From Salinimonas profundi (lineage in GTDB: Bacteria; Pseudomonadota; Gammaproteobacteria; Enterobacterales; Alteromonadaceae), in assembly GCF_014750655.1 (NCBI RefSeq), contig NZ_JABBXD010000015.1, positions 1-57,717 on the forward strand: a DNA stretch of 57,717 nt, in the 5' to 3' direction. The notes beneath the pieces are model-generated. The model was not told the origin of the DNA. It saw only the letters and a list, made by a program, of their open reading frames with translations, and did not search any database. Below, in pieces: positions 1 through 8,722 of this stretch. Every line of letters begins with the position of its first letter. Within the stretch, counting starts at the first letter, position 1. The position numbers and the translations under genes are program-made.

Positions 1-204
1 CCGAATACATTAGCGCATAACCAGCCCCGTTATCGAAATTAATCATTGCAATAACGAGGCGGACCATACATTTTTGTGTGAAATTTGGCCTGTTAAATTA
101 CACACCCTCAAATAATGCCTTGCGATTTCAGTGGCGTCTTTTTTCTTCGCTATGGTGCTAGTAGCCGGGGGCGGTTCCCCGGCACAATTAAATACGGAGC
201 ATTT

Positions 205-498
205 ATGCGAATGAAGCTTTCTATATTACTCACCTGGGCTGTGTTAACTCCGATGGCGTCTGCCAGCGACCTGTGTACTTCTAAACTCAACACATACCTT
301 AGTGATTGGGAGCGCAAATTAAACACGTACACAATCAAGGATTTGAGAGATTACAAATCTGGTCAGTTAAAGGAGTGGAGTAAAAGGCAATCTGATGGTG
401 AATCAGATTGTAAAATATGGCATTCGTTACCAGAACAATGGGTCAAAAGAGAAGCTTTAGAAACTCTGTCTGGAACCACCAGCATCAGGTCCCGTTAA
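205..498 (+). CDS. Small exported protein of unknown function
   Basis: 97 codons. The start at 205 is preferred because ggag lies just upstream and the protein then opens with Arg and Lys followed by a hydrophobic stretch and an Ala-Ser-Ala cleavage site, a typical Sec signal peptide. The mature part (about 75 residues) is polar, with two cysteines that could form a disulfide in the periplasm. No family recognised. It lies upstream of the transposon-end-like repeats and is isolated from the metal operon. Confidence 0.5.
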   Translation: MRMKLSILLTWAVLTPMASASDLCTSKLNTYLSDWERKLNTYTIKDLRDYKSGQLKEWSKRQSDGESDCKIWHSLPEQWVKREALETLSGTTSIRSR

Positions 499-686
499 TC
501 AATTACAAAACTGACAGGTCTCTCCGGAGGCCTTTTCTAACCCTTCGTATTTGGCAAAGTTCTCGCGGATTTGTCCACCAGCATTATCAAGTCACATTGC
601 TACTACATCTAATAAGCTCAGGAGTAGCTATGTGTAGTGGCTCGCGAACATAATCCCTCTGACTTGATTACATCGTACATTTTGGA

Positions 687-800
687 CTCACATTAAGTGA
701 GAATATGACCGGTGCCTGACTCACTTTAATTGACAATGAACTCACGCTAATCGAGAACGGGCTTGCAAACATAATCAGTCGGCTCACTTTATTTAAGAAT
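687..800. repeat. Array of four 18-bp imperfect direct repeats, transposon-end-like
   Basis: Copies start at 687, 720, 741 and 783 and follow the pattern CTCACnnTAAnTGAGAAY. Spacings are 33, 21 and 42 bp, so the last two are multiples of about two helical turns. A second repeat, GGCTYGCRAACATAATC, occurs at 639-655 and 760-776. Clustered transposase-binding repeats of this kind mark the ends of Tn7/Tn5053-like elements. That identification is inference; no matching inverted array was found to the right of the metal genes. The rest of 499-887 has no convincing gene. Confidence 0.45.
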
Positions 801-887
801 AACGACAGTTCATAAAAATGGACGTTAAAAGATACCGTTCGTTAGTTTATGCATATAAAGCAGCCTGCGCCATTACTTATTTAAGCG

Positions 888-1487
888 TCAAAACTTAAAG
901 CGTGAAAGCTTAGGTATGTATCGGTTAGTGTCAGACTTATATTTTAGAAAATCATCGCCATGCACTTTCTTCAAATAAGGCTCTTCAATTTGTCGAACAA
1001 TCACTTCAATGCAAATCCAACATACAAAAGCACATGCCCAAAGCAGCAAATGTGGGAACGTTATACACACCCCTGCCCAAAATAGAAAAATACCAAAGTA
1101 AATGGGGTTGCGAGACTTTGCGTAAATCCCGTGGGTAATAAGTGCAGTCGTTTCTTGCTGGTCAACGCCAATACGCCATGAATCTCCCATTTGAATTTGA
1201 GACAACAAAGTTACAGCAATTCCGCAGGCGCCAATCAAGGAGCCGAGAAGCTGAAATGGAATTGAAGGAACAAATAGTAGGGGCGCACGTCCTAAGTAAC
1301 CAAAAAGAACTAGACCAAATGCAAAGCAAAACGTAACCACGAATATAGCCCCTGGTACAATTTCTATTAATGGTGCGTTTATAGATGCTGCTCTTATACC
1401 AAAATCACCATTTCTCTTATATTGAAAAAAGCTTCTACCGAGGGCGGCTAGCGCCAAAAAACTACTAATTAAAATAAGCGAAACCAT
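888..1487 (-). CDS. Isoprenylcysteine carboxyl methyltransferase-like membrane protein
   Basis: 199 residues with several hydrophobic segments. The C-terminal half carries the family's S-adenosylmethionine-binding signature: HGIYAKSRNPIYFG, then a membrane segment, then an EEPYLKKVHGDDFLKY-type stretch. This places it in the ICMT/PEMT-like integral membrane methyltransferases often seen beside metal-efflux genes; the true substrate in bacteria is unknown. The start at 1487 is preceded by an aaggat ribosome site. Its promoter copies the MerR-type operator of the efflux operon (see 1522-1552), so it probably belongs to the same metal-induced regulon although it is a separate transcription unit. 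Confidence 0.75.
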   Translation of the reverse strand: MVSLILISSFLALAALGRSFFQYKRNGDFGIRAASINAPLIEIVPGAIFVVTFCFAFGLVLFGYLGRAPLLFVPSIPFQLLGSLIGACGIAVTLLSQIQMGDSWRIGVDQQETTALITHGIYAKSRNPIYFGIFLFWAGVCITFPHLLLWACAFVCWICIEVIVRQIEEPYLKKVHGDDFLKYKSDTNRYIPKLSRFKF

Positions 1488-1521
1488 ATCTATCCTTATC
1501 GTACATGACGTTAAGAATATG

Positions 1522-1552
1522 ATTGTAAAGTCTATACTTAATAAAGAGTCAA
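1522..1552 (-). promoter_or_regulatory. MerR-type promoter/operator of the methyltransferase gene
   Basis: On the minus strand: -35 TTGACT (1547-1552), a 19-bp spacer and -10 TACAAT (1522-1527). The spacer contains AGTATAGACTT, identical to the site at 8158-8188. An over-long 19-bp spacer with a dyad is the hallmark of promoters activated by MerR-family regulators. The outer arm is less symmetric here than in the copy at 8158. Confidence 0.7.
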
Positions 1553-1612
1553 TAGGTACCTAAAAATCGTTCAGGTAAAACTTGGGCATTTACGAATAAA
1601 TGCCCAAGAACA

Positions 1613-4600
1613 CTACTGATCCCCTTTACTATGCACGAGTCGATAGAGTACAGGCAGCACTACCAGTGTTAGCAAGGTTGACGATATTATCCCGCCGATG
1701 ACCACCGTGGCCAAAGGCCGTTGCACCTCTGCACCTATGCCCGTATTGAGCGCCATGGGCACAAATCCAAGGCTTGCCACTAGTGCTGTCATTAATACCG
1801 GACGCAAGCGAATAAGTGCCCCTTCAACAATGCTATTCACTAATTCTCCGGTTTCTAGCAAACGTTGCTTGATGAAGGACAGCATTACCAATCCGTTTAA
1901 TACGGCAATCCCAGACAACGCGATAAATCCTACCGACGCGGATATGGATAAAGGCATATCCCTTAACCAAAGAGACATTACACCGCCTGTTAATGCCAAA
2001 GGGATACCTGTGAAGATAATCAACGCATCGCGTATAGAACCAAACGCAATTACCAGCATTGTCAAAATCACAAACAACGTAACCGGTACCACAATAGTCA
2101 ATCGTTGACTCGCACTCTCGAGCTGCTCAAAGGTTCCACCATAGTCGAGCCAATAACCAGCAGGTAAATCTACTTCATCATTGATTCTCGCCTGAGCTTC
2201 TTCAACAAAAGTGCCAATATCTCTGTCACGCACATTTGCTGTGACAACAATACTACGTTTGCCATTTTCCCGGCTTATTTGGCTAGGTACTTCTTTAAAT
2301 GCCAGTGTGGCTAATTCGCTTATCGGTACATGCTCACCAGAGGGCGTGACGATGGGAACGCTCTCAAGCTGAGTGAGTTCATTTCGAATGTCGTCGCCAT
2401 ATCGCACGACAATCTCAAAGCGTCTGTCGCCTTCAAAAATCATTCCAGCGGTTTCTCCACCTGTCGCAGCATTGAGCCATAACTGCAAGTCGGCTATATC
2501 CAAACCAAAGCGTGCCAATTGATCAGGCTTTGGTGTGACGGTGAAGATTGGAATGCCTTCTACCTGCTCAAGCCTCGCGTCATCAGCTCCTTCAATCGTT
2601 GAAATAACGGTCAAAATGTCAGAAGCAGATGCAAAGAGCGTATCTAAGTCATCCCCAAATAGCTTTATCCCCAAATCTGCCCTTACGCCACTAATCAATT
2701 CGTTAAAACGCATTTGTATAGGTTGCGTAAATTCATAATTATTGCCGGGCAAAGTAAACAAGTCCTCTTCAAACGTTTCCACTAACTCAGCTTTTGTCAT
2801 TGATGGATCGGGCCATTGCTCCCGAGGCTTTAAAATAACAAACGTATCAGTAATGTTTGGTGGCATAGGGTCGGTGGCGACCTCACCCGTACCCGTGCGA
2901 CCGAATACCGTCTGTACTTGCTCATACTGCATAAGTTTCGCTTCAAGAGTTTTTTGCATTTCAACTGCTTGTTCTACCCCTGTCCCAGGGATCCGTATTG
3001 CCTGTACTAAGATATCACCTTCATTGAGCTGGGGAATAAACTCGGAGCCTAATTTACTGCCCATCCATAAACTGCCGACAACCAAAGCACTCGCTGCTAC
3101 TACCACTAGCCATCTAAAACGCAGCGCTCCGGTTAAAACAGGACGATAGACTGCCTTTGCACCTTTAATAATTGGGCTTTCTTTTTCGCTAATTTTACCT
3201 CTCATGAAAATTGCTATCGCCGCAGGCACTACGGTAAAACAAAATACCATTGCGGCAAGCAAAGCCATTATCACGGTCGCTGCCATGGGGTGGAACATTT
3301 TACCTTCGACGCCAGTGAGCGTGAACAAGGGGATATAAACAATGGTAATGATCAATACACCAAACAAACTGGGACGTATGACTTCATTAGTGGCTTCATA
3401 TACAACATTCAGTCTTTCTTTGAGCGGTAGAGTTGCGCCGTTTTGCTTCTGGGATTCGGATAATCGCCTGATACAGTTTTCAACAATGATAACTGCGCCA
3501 TCGACAATCAAGCCAAAATCCAGTGCGCCTAAACTCATTAAGTTAGCAGACACATCGGTTTTGACCATACCCGATATCGTGGCAAGCATTGCCAGGGGTA
3601 TTACAGCGGCTGTAATAAGTGCAGCTCGCACATTCCCAAGCAAAACGAATAGCACAACGATGACAAGTAAAGCGCCCTCGACGAGGTTTTTCTGTACTGT
3701 GTCGATGGTTTTGTCAACGAGGCTTGTTCTATCGTAAACCGCTTCAAGGATAACGCCCTCGGGTAAGCTTGTTTTAATGGTTTCGAGCTTACTGTCCACA
3801 GCTTTGGCGACCGTACGAGAGTTTTCTCCCACTAACATCATTGTCGTGCCAATCACTGTTTCTTGGCCATTTAACGTGCCGGCTCCAGAGCGCAGCTCTT
3901 TACCGAGGTTGATTTGGGCGATGTCTTGAATTTTTACCGGTACGCCATCAATGATCTTAACAACCACTTGGCCGATATCGTCGATGCCCTTCAGTTGGGC
4001 TTCCGATCTGATCAGTACTTGTTGCCCATTTTGTTCTACAAAACCAGCGCCTTGATTCGCATTGTTGCGTTCTAGCGCACTGAGAAGGTCACCTGTACTT
4101 ATCCCAAAGTTTATCATTGCGACTGGATTAGGATTCACATGATATTGCTTTTCAAATCCGCCTACCGCATAAACCTCGGTTACCCCCTCAACAAGCGACA
4201 ATTGGGGCTTAACTACCCAATCATGGATCTCCCTTAATGCCATAGCATCATAGGGTTGACCGTTGTCCTGTCGCGCCTGAGGCTCAGCACTTAACGAGTA
4301 CATGTAAATTTCACCCAAGCCTGTGGCGATAGGGCCCATTTCAGGGGTTAACCCTGTTGGCAATTGCGCCGCGATGGCGGTGAGACGCTCGTTGACGAGA
4401 TTTCGTGCGAAATATAAATCGGTGCCCTCTTTAAACACGACTGTGACTTGCGACAAGCCATAGCGTGATATCGAGCGGGTATACGATAAATTAGGCAAAC
4501 CGGCCAGCGAGGTTTCAACTATAAACGTTATGCGTTGCTCAGTCTCCAAAGGCGAGTAACCTGGGGTTGCGGTATTTATCTGCACTTGCACGTTGGTGAT

Positions 4601-4723
4601 ATCAGGCACAGCATCAATCGGCAGTTGTTTGTAACTGTACATACCAAAAAAGGCGACAAACAAGGCGAACAACATCATGACACCACGGCGCTCAATCGAC
4701 AGACGGAGTATTCGTGCAATCAT
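1613..4723 (-). CDS. czcA: Heavy-metal efflux RND transporter, CzcA family
   Basis: 1036 residues, full length for an HME-RND inner-membrane proton/metal antiporter. The N-terminus has the membrane-anchored start followed by PIDAVPDITNVQVQ. TM4 contains the motif DFGLIVDGAVIIVEN, the form associated with divalent zinc, cobalt or cadmium exporters rather than copper/silver CusA. Two periplasmic porter halves and twelve membrane segments are evident from the hydropathy pattern. It is the last gene of the operon, 60 bp after czcB, and would form the tripartite pump with the CzcB and CzcC proteins. Exact metal specificity is inferred from the TM4 motif and from the Cd/Pb-type MerR regulator nearby. 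Confidence 0.95.
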   Translation of the reverse strand: MIARILRLSIERRGVMMLFALFVAFFGMYSYKQLPIDAVPDITNVQVQINTATPGYSPLETEQRITFIVETSLAGLPNLSYTRSISRYGLSQVTVVFKEGTDLYFARNLVNERLTAIAAQLPTGLTPEMGPIATGLGEIYMYSLSAEPQARQDNGQPYDAMALREIHDWVVKPQLSLVEGVTEVYAVGGFEKQYHVNPNPVAMINFGISTGDLLSALERNNANQGAGFVEQNGQQVLIRSEAQLKGIDDIGQVVVKIIDGVPVKIQDIAQINLGKELRSGAGTLNGQETVIGTTMMLVGENSRTVAKAVDSKLETIKTSLPEGVILEAVYDRTSLVDKTIDTVQKNLVEGALLVIVVLFVLLGNVRAALITAAVIPLAMLATISGMVKTDVSANLMSLGALDFGLIVDGAVIIVENCIRRLSESQKQNGATLPLKERLNVVYEATNEVIRPSLFGVLIITIVYIPLFTLTGVEGKMFHPMAATVIMALLAAMVFCFTVVPAAIAIFMRGKISEKESPIIKGAKAVYRPVLTGALRFRWLVVVAASALVVGSLWMGSKLGSEFIPQLNEGDILVQAIRIPGTGVEQAVEMQKTLEAKLMQYEQVQTVFGRTGTGEVATDPMPPNITDTFVILKPREQWPDPSMTKAELVETFEEDLFTLPGNNYEFTQPIQMRFNELISGVRADLGIKLFGDDLDTLFASASDILTVISTIEGADDARLEQVEGIPIFTVTPKPDQLARFGLDIADLQLWLNAATGGETAGMIFEGDRRFEIVVRYGDDIRNELTQLESVPIVTPSGEHVPISELATLAFKEVPSQISRENGKRSIVVTANVRDRDIGTFVEEAQARINDEVDLPAGYWLDYGGTFEQLESASQRLTIVVPVTLFVILTMLVIAFGSIRDALIIFTGIPLALTGGVMSLWLRDMPLSISASVGFIALSGIAVLNGLVMLSFIKQRLLETGELVNSIVEGALIRLRPVLMTALVASLGFVPMALNTGIGAEVQRPLATVVIGGIISSTLLTLVVLPVLYRLVHSKGDQ

Positions 4724-4783
4724 GCTCTCACCTCACCGTTTTTATGGACTTGGCTTTGCTTTTGACAATAAATGCGCAGGTAA

Positions 4784-5719
4784 TTAGTCATCATCGCCCG
4801 CCTCCATTTTTAATAAATCAGCTTTTAGTAGATAGCTATTTTCTACAACGACTTGCTGGCCTATTTGAACGCCCTTCACAATCTCTACTAAACGGTTGTC
4901 CGTGTTCCCAAGTTTTACTTGGCGGGGGTAAAATCGTTCCCCTTCTTTGACAAAAACAATGGTTTGCCCATCTAACTCTTGTATTGAACTTTTGGGGAGT
5001 GCCAGATTGACTTCTTGGAAACCAATCTGAATATAACCCTCTACCATAGCGCCTAAAGGCCAATAACCACTGCCATTATCAACGTTCACCAACGCGATAG
5101 AATAGGGTTTGTCATCCGGTGAGGACGTAATGTGGCTTATACTTGATTGTTGCTGCAATTCCTCAAGCCTTAAAGTGACTTCCATATCAGCGGCAATATG
5201 AGTACGTTGTTTGGGGAAAATAGCCAATTGAGCAATTGCGCGAGAGTAATTAGCAACAGAAAGCAGCACTTGACCGTTGGTGAGCTCACCATCATTGGCG
5301 TGTCTAGCTATGATTTTTCCAGACATCGGTGAGGTGATTGAGTATTGATTTAAACTCTCGTTTGACTCAATGATTGCCAGTGTGTCACCTTTTTTTACTT
5401 TATCTCCAATATTCACCATGATACGTTTTACAACACCGTCGAAGCGGGCACGAATATGACTCAGTGACGCAGGATCATGAACTATCCGCCCAAATGTTCT
5501 GGTTGTGAGCGATAATGATCCTGACGCGGCTGAAGCAGTCACGATATCGTGTTCAAGCATCCGTTCTTGAGATAACACTACGTACTCGGGTCTTTCTTCG
5601 GCTTCCTCATCGTCATCATCAGCCAGGGCGACAGTAGCAAACAGTAAAGTAAGTAGCATGGCTAACACGCCAAGCAAGTCACGTGCGCTAGTGAGTAATG
5701 TAAATTGTGATGTATTCAT
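4784..5719 (-). CDS. czcB: RND efflux periplasmic adaptor, CzcB-like membrane fusion protein
   Basis: 311 residues. An N-terminal signal/anchor is followed by an acidic DDDDEEAEE stretch that could bind metal, then the barrel-sandwich (lipoyl-like) halves around IRARFDGVVKRIMVNIGDKV and ITSPMSGKII, then a beta-barrel. There is little alpha-hairpin, so the protein is short compared with the usual 380-500 residues. The start codon overlaps the czcC stop by one base, so translation is coupled. It bridges the inner-membrane pump and the outer-membrane channel. The acidic C-terminal tail ends in GDDD. Confidence 0.9.
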   Translation of the reverse strand: MNTSQFTLLTSARDLLGVLAMLLTLLFATVALADDDDEEAEERPEYVVLSQERMLEHDIVTASAASGSLSLTTRTFGRIVHDPASLSHIRARFDGVVKRIMVNIGDKVKKGDTLAIIESNESLNQYSITSPMSGKIIARHANDGELTNGQVLLSVANYSRAIAQLAIFPKQRTHIAADMEVTLRLEELQQQSSISHITSSPDDKPYSIALVNVDNGSGYWPLGAMVEGYIQIGFQEVNLALPKSSIQELDGQTIVFVKEGERFYPRQVKLGNTDNRLVEIVKGVQIGQQVVVENSYLLKADLLKMEAGDDD

Positions 5720-7053
5720 TATTTTTTCTCTAGTAATTCTGATGATTGAGCAGACGTCGAGGGAGAGTCAGAAAACACGGGAATTCCCGTAAGTGCCTCT
5801 AGATCTGCGCTTCGAAGGTGGACTAAGCCTGCGGCTTTTATCAGTGTTCGTTGCATATCTATGAGTTGCTGTTGCGTTGTCACCCACTCTATATAGTTGT
5901 AGCGACCACTTTCATAGCCATCCCGCGCCAATTTCAATGCAGATTCCAATGTGGGAACGACATTGTCTTGAAGGGTCGTAACAGTGAGCAAGGCTTGGTC
6001 TTTTGCGCTAATGACTTGATTTAATTGGCGAGTGAGTTCACGAATTTTCGCTTGTTTTTGATAGTCGATACTGTCAAGCAATGCGCGCTGTTGTTCGTAT
6101 TCTCCTAGATTCCGCTGCTTGGTATTTAACGGCACCGAAATACTGGCGACTAACGCTGTGTCATTAATTCCCTGCATTCTTCGGATACCGGCTTCCCACG
6201 CAATGTCGAACTGCTGACTGGCCTGAACCACTCTCAATCTGGCCTCTTGTACCCGATAGTTATCAGCATAAAGCAGAACGTGTGGATTGCTTTGAAGCTG
6301 TGAAAGCATATGTTCAAGTGATAGTGAATTTGGAAACGATAACAGTGTCCCTTCAACTTCCGCAAACGCAGCGTTAGTGTCACCCCACATGATGGCCAGG
6401 TCGCGTTTATACTCATTGAGTTTTTGTTCACTTATCAATAACGACAAACGCGCCTGCGACAACGCTGACTCTGCACGTTTTTTCTCAAGTGGTGAAGAAG
6501 CCCCCGCTTCAACCCGTGTTGAGACTGTCTGAAGCATTGTGCGAGCCAGCATTTCAGCTCGTTGCTCAGTCTTGTGCAACGCTTGTTGGACAATGACATT
6601 GATATATCGTCGAGTTGTTTCACCCAAGATGTCCAGCGTACGAATGCGCCGTTGTGTAAGCAGTTGTGCTTTTTTTGAACTCACCACATTCATTCGGCCG
6701 CTGACTTTATCTCCAAGCTCGATGACCGACGATAAGGTCAGTGTCAATTCGGCATCTTTGATACCAGACACTTCGCCTGTTCCCAACACATTTTCAACTT
6801 CAACCCCAACAGACATTTCAGGTCGTAAGCTGGCCATTTTTGATTCACCATCCAAAGCCGAAGATTTAAATTCGAACACAACTAAATCTGGGTTGTTTGA
6901 TAATGTGCGTTTGAGCGCATTTTCAAGCGTGATTGAAGACTTTTGCGCATTGGCAGATTGAACAGATATGCTCATGGTTACCAGTGCAGCAGATATCAAT
7001 TTCAGATACGCTGAGCTAGCTTTTTTTATGCCCAATGGGCGTGAAGAACTCAT
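5719..7053 (-). CDS. czcC: TolC-family outer-membrane efflux protein, CzcC-like
   Basis: 444 residues with an N-terminal signal peptide ending near SANAQ, then long heptad-rich helices and two internally similar halves typical of outer-membrane efflux proteins. The motif YESGRYNYIEW in the second half is characteristic of metal-type TolC homologues. The start at 7053 has an AAGGTTC-like site upstream. It lies downstream of the small exported protein and is coupled to czcB. It provides the trimeric outer-membrane exit duct of the metal pump. Confidence 0.9.
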   Translation of the reverse strand: MSSSRPLGIKKASSAYLKLISAALVTMSISVQSANAQKSSITLENALKRTLSNNPDLVVFEFKSSALDGESKMASLRPEMSVGVEVENVLGTGEVSGIKDAELTLTLSSVIELGDKVSGRMNVVSSKKAQLLTQRRIRTLDILGETTRRYINVIVQQALHKTEQRAEMLARTMLQTVSTRVEAGASSPLEKKRAESALSQARLSLLISEQKLNEYKRDLAIMWGDTNAAFAEVEGTLLSFPNSLSLEHMLSQLQSNPHVLLYADNYRVQEARLRVVQASQQFDIAWEAGIRRMQGINDTALVASISVPLNTKQRNLGEYEQQRALLDSIDYQKQAKIRELTRQLNQVISAKDQALLTVTTLQDNVVPTLESALKLARDGYESGRYNYIEWVTTQQQLIDMQRTLIKAAGLVHLRSADLEALTGIPVFSDSPSTSAQSSELLEKK

Positions 7054-7125
7054 AAAAGAACCTTTTGTTCATAAGATAACGACATACATGGAAAGCACCC
7101 ATGCAAACATATAGGAGGGAATGGA

Positions 7126-7500
7126 TTAATGTTGAGGTGGGCGCAAAAGGCCTTCGACTAGGCCGTCAGTGACGTTGCGGGAATAACTGTATTGATTGGT
7201 ATATAACGGTTTAGATACGTCATTTATTGGGTGTTGTGCCAGAAACTTAATCTGTCCACATTGACACAGCACACAATGGAAACACTTAGACTCTTCACTC
7301 GACGTATTATCACCAGCATTTACATTTTTTTCGGGAACATCATAAGTGCCTATCGACTTTGATTGTTCAGGGACTGACGATACCTCCGCAGGGTAGTCAT
7401 CGCATTGAGCGGCGAACGAAAAGCCCGATTGACACATGAGCAAAGTAATAAGTAGCCATGCCAACCTACGCAGTTTTGATGTGCAATTAAAAATTGGCAT
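7126..7500 (-). CDS. Small cysteine-rich exported protein in the metal-efflux operon
   Basis: 124 residues if started at 7500, which gives a Lys/Arg-rich N-terminus and a hydrophobic core ending in FSFAAQ, a good signal peptide. An in-frame ATG at 7521 would overlap the transporter gene. The mature protein holds the cluster CFHCVLCQCG, four cysteines and a histidine within ten residues, suited to metal binding or redox. It sits between the CDF gene and czcC on the same strand. No family was recognised; a periplasmic metal-binding or sensing accessory is an inference from the cluster and the context. Confidence 0.65.
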   Translation of the reverse strand: MPIFNCTSKLRRLAWLLITLLMCQSGFSFAAQCDDYPAEVSSVPEQSKSIGTYDVPEKNVNAGDNTSSEESKCFHCVLCQCGQIKFLAQHPINDVSKPLYTNQYSYSRNVTDGLVEGLLRPPQH

Positions 7501-7507
7501 TTTCTTA

Positions 7508-8125
7508 TCAACTTTGCGCATTAAGCGCTCGCTGTCTTTCATTTCCAGCATCTTCGAGGATCATTTTTGCCCCGCGCAACACAACGCACGAAACTATCAC
7601 ACCGATAACCAGATCAGGCCATCGAGAATCGAGCCAAAACACCAAAACGCCAGCAAAGATAACACCTAAGTTGGCAATCACATCGTTGGCTGAAAATATC
7701 CAGCTTGCCCGCATATGCACTTCTTCATTTCTTTGTTTGCGTATGATCACAAGACAAATGACATTAGCAACCAGTGCAACTGCCCCCATAGCCATCATTA
7801 GTCCCGATACAGGTTCGCTACCGTAAATTGACCGTCTTACAATATCAATGATAATCAACACACCCAGTGCCATCTGAAAAAAGCCGCTAATTCTAGCCGC
7901 ATTGGCTTTGTGCAATAGCGATTTACCAATAGCATAAAGGGCAACACCATAGACAACTGCGTCGGCGAGCATATCAAGTGAATCGGCTATTAATGCGGTT
8001 GAATCAGCAAGCAACCCGATCCCCATTTCTATAACAAACATTGTCGCGTTTATTCCCAAAAGCCAATACAAAACCTGTCGTTGAGACTGGTCTTTTATTT
8101 CAACTTCGCACCCACATCCGCTCAT
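7508..8125 (-). CDS. Cation diffusion facilitator-type metal transporter (short form)
   Basis: 205 residues from the ATG at 8125; a GTG at 8134 is the alternative. It opens with a CGCEVEIK cysteine pair and then has CDF membrane segments. TM2 carries ADSLDMLADAVVYG, matching the family's metal-binding helix although the usual HxxxD is changed to DxxxD. The protein ends after about six membrane segments and lacks the cytoplasmic C-terminal domain of longer CDF proteins. It is the first gene after the MerR promoter and is likely to move zinc, cadmium or a similar ion out of the cytosol for the CzcCBA pump to clear. Confidence 0.85.
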   Translation of the reverse strand: MSGCGCEVEIKDQSQRQVLYWLLGINATMFVIEMGIGLLADSTALIADSLDMLADAVVYGVALYAIGKSLLHKANAARISGFFQMALGVLIIIDIVRRSIYGSEPVSGLMMAMGAVALVANVICLVIIRKQRNEEVHMRASWIFSANDVIANLGVIFAGVLVFWLDSRWPDLVIGVIVSCVVLRGAKMILEDAGNERQRALNAQS

Positions 8126-8157
8126 TAGAAACACACTCTTTACTGATGAATAGTATG

Positions 8158-8188
8158 AGTATAAAGTCTATACTTGGTATAGAGTCAA
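8158..8188 (-). promoter_or_regulatory. MerR-type divergent promoter/operator of the metal operon
   Basis: On the minus strand: -35 TTGACT (8183-8188), a 19-bp spacer and -10 TATACT (8158-8163). The spacer holds the dyad CTATAC-N3-GTATAG (8168-8182). The merR start codon is 17 bp away on the plus strand, so one site can both repress the regulator and activate the efflux operon when metal binds. This is the standard mechanism for the family. Confidence 0.85.
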
Positions 8189-8204
8189 CGGTTAGGAGAA
8201 AAAA

Positions 8205-8594
8205 ATGAAAATTGGTGATGTCGCAAAGACGACAGGTTGTAGTATTCAGACCATTCGTTTTTATGAAAAGAAGGGGCTCTTGCCTGAGCTTAAGCGCTCA
8301 AGTGGAAATTATCGTGTCTACGACAAGGGGACTATTGAACAACTCCTGTTTATCAAACAGTGTCGTTCATTAGATATGTCTATCATGGAAGTAAAAACGC
8401 TAATGGACAGTCGTTCGAGGCCAGATCAGAGCTGTTCAAATATCAATACGTTAATAGCTAAGCATTTATCAGACGTCATTATTCGCATTGAAGAGCTAAA
8501 CGCATTAAAGTCATCACTCGAAAATATGGCGTCATCGTGTGACCAAGACAAAACCATTAGGGACTGTGGTATTTTAAATTATTTACACACTTAA
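8205..8594 (+). CDS. MerR-family metal-responsive regulator, CadR/PbrR type
   Basis: 129 residues. The N-terminal winged helix-turn-helix includes the near-invariant TIRFYEKKGLLPELKRSSGN, and a dimerisation helix follows. Cysteines at 77, 112 and 121 match the three-cysteine sensor site of Cd/Pb-responsive CadR and PbrR proteins, with Cys77 at the start of the long helix and the other two in the C-terminal loop. It diverges from the CDF-czcCBA operon across a 19-bp-spacer promoter and has a strong aggag ribosome site. Cadmium, lead or zinc is the expected inducer; the cysteine pattern favours cadmium or lead. Confidence 0.88.
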   Translation: MKIGDVAKTTGCSIQTIRFYEKKGLLPELKRSSGNYRVYDKGTIEQLLFIKQCRSLDMSIMEVKTLMDSRSRPDQSCSNINTLIAKHLSDVIIRIEELNALKSSLENMASSCDQDKTIRDCGILNYLHT

Positions 8595-8722
8595 AATTGT
8601 AAGAAGAACACAATTTCACTGTGCGCGCTCACCTTAACTTGTATCTATCGGCTAACATTCGTCATTTGTGTAGATTTATAAGGCAAAAATCAATAGCCTG
8701 AACTTTTGATACTGAGTCAGCC

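Noticed and set aside
1..67. Minus-strand frame from an ATG at 67 running off the left edge (22 codons)
   Set aside because: Too short to judge and without a ribosome site; it could be the start of a gene outside the window.
1698..3737. Long plus-strand frames opposite czcA
   Set aside because: Mirror frames of a clearly coding gene, with no domains or ribosome sites of their own.
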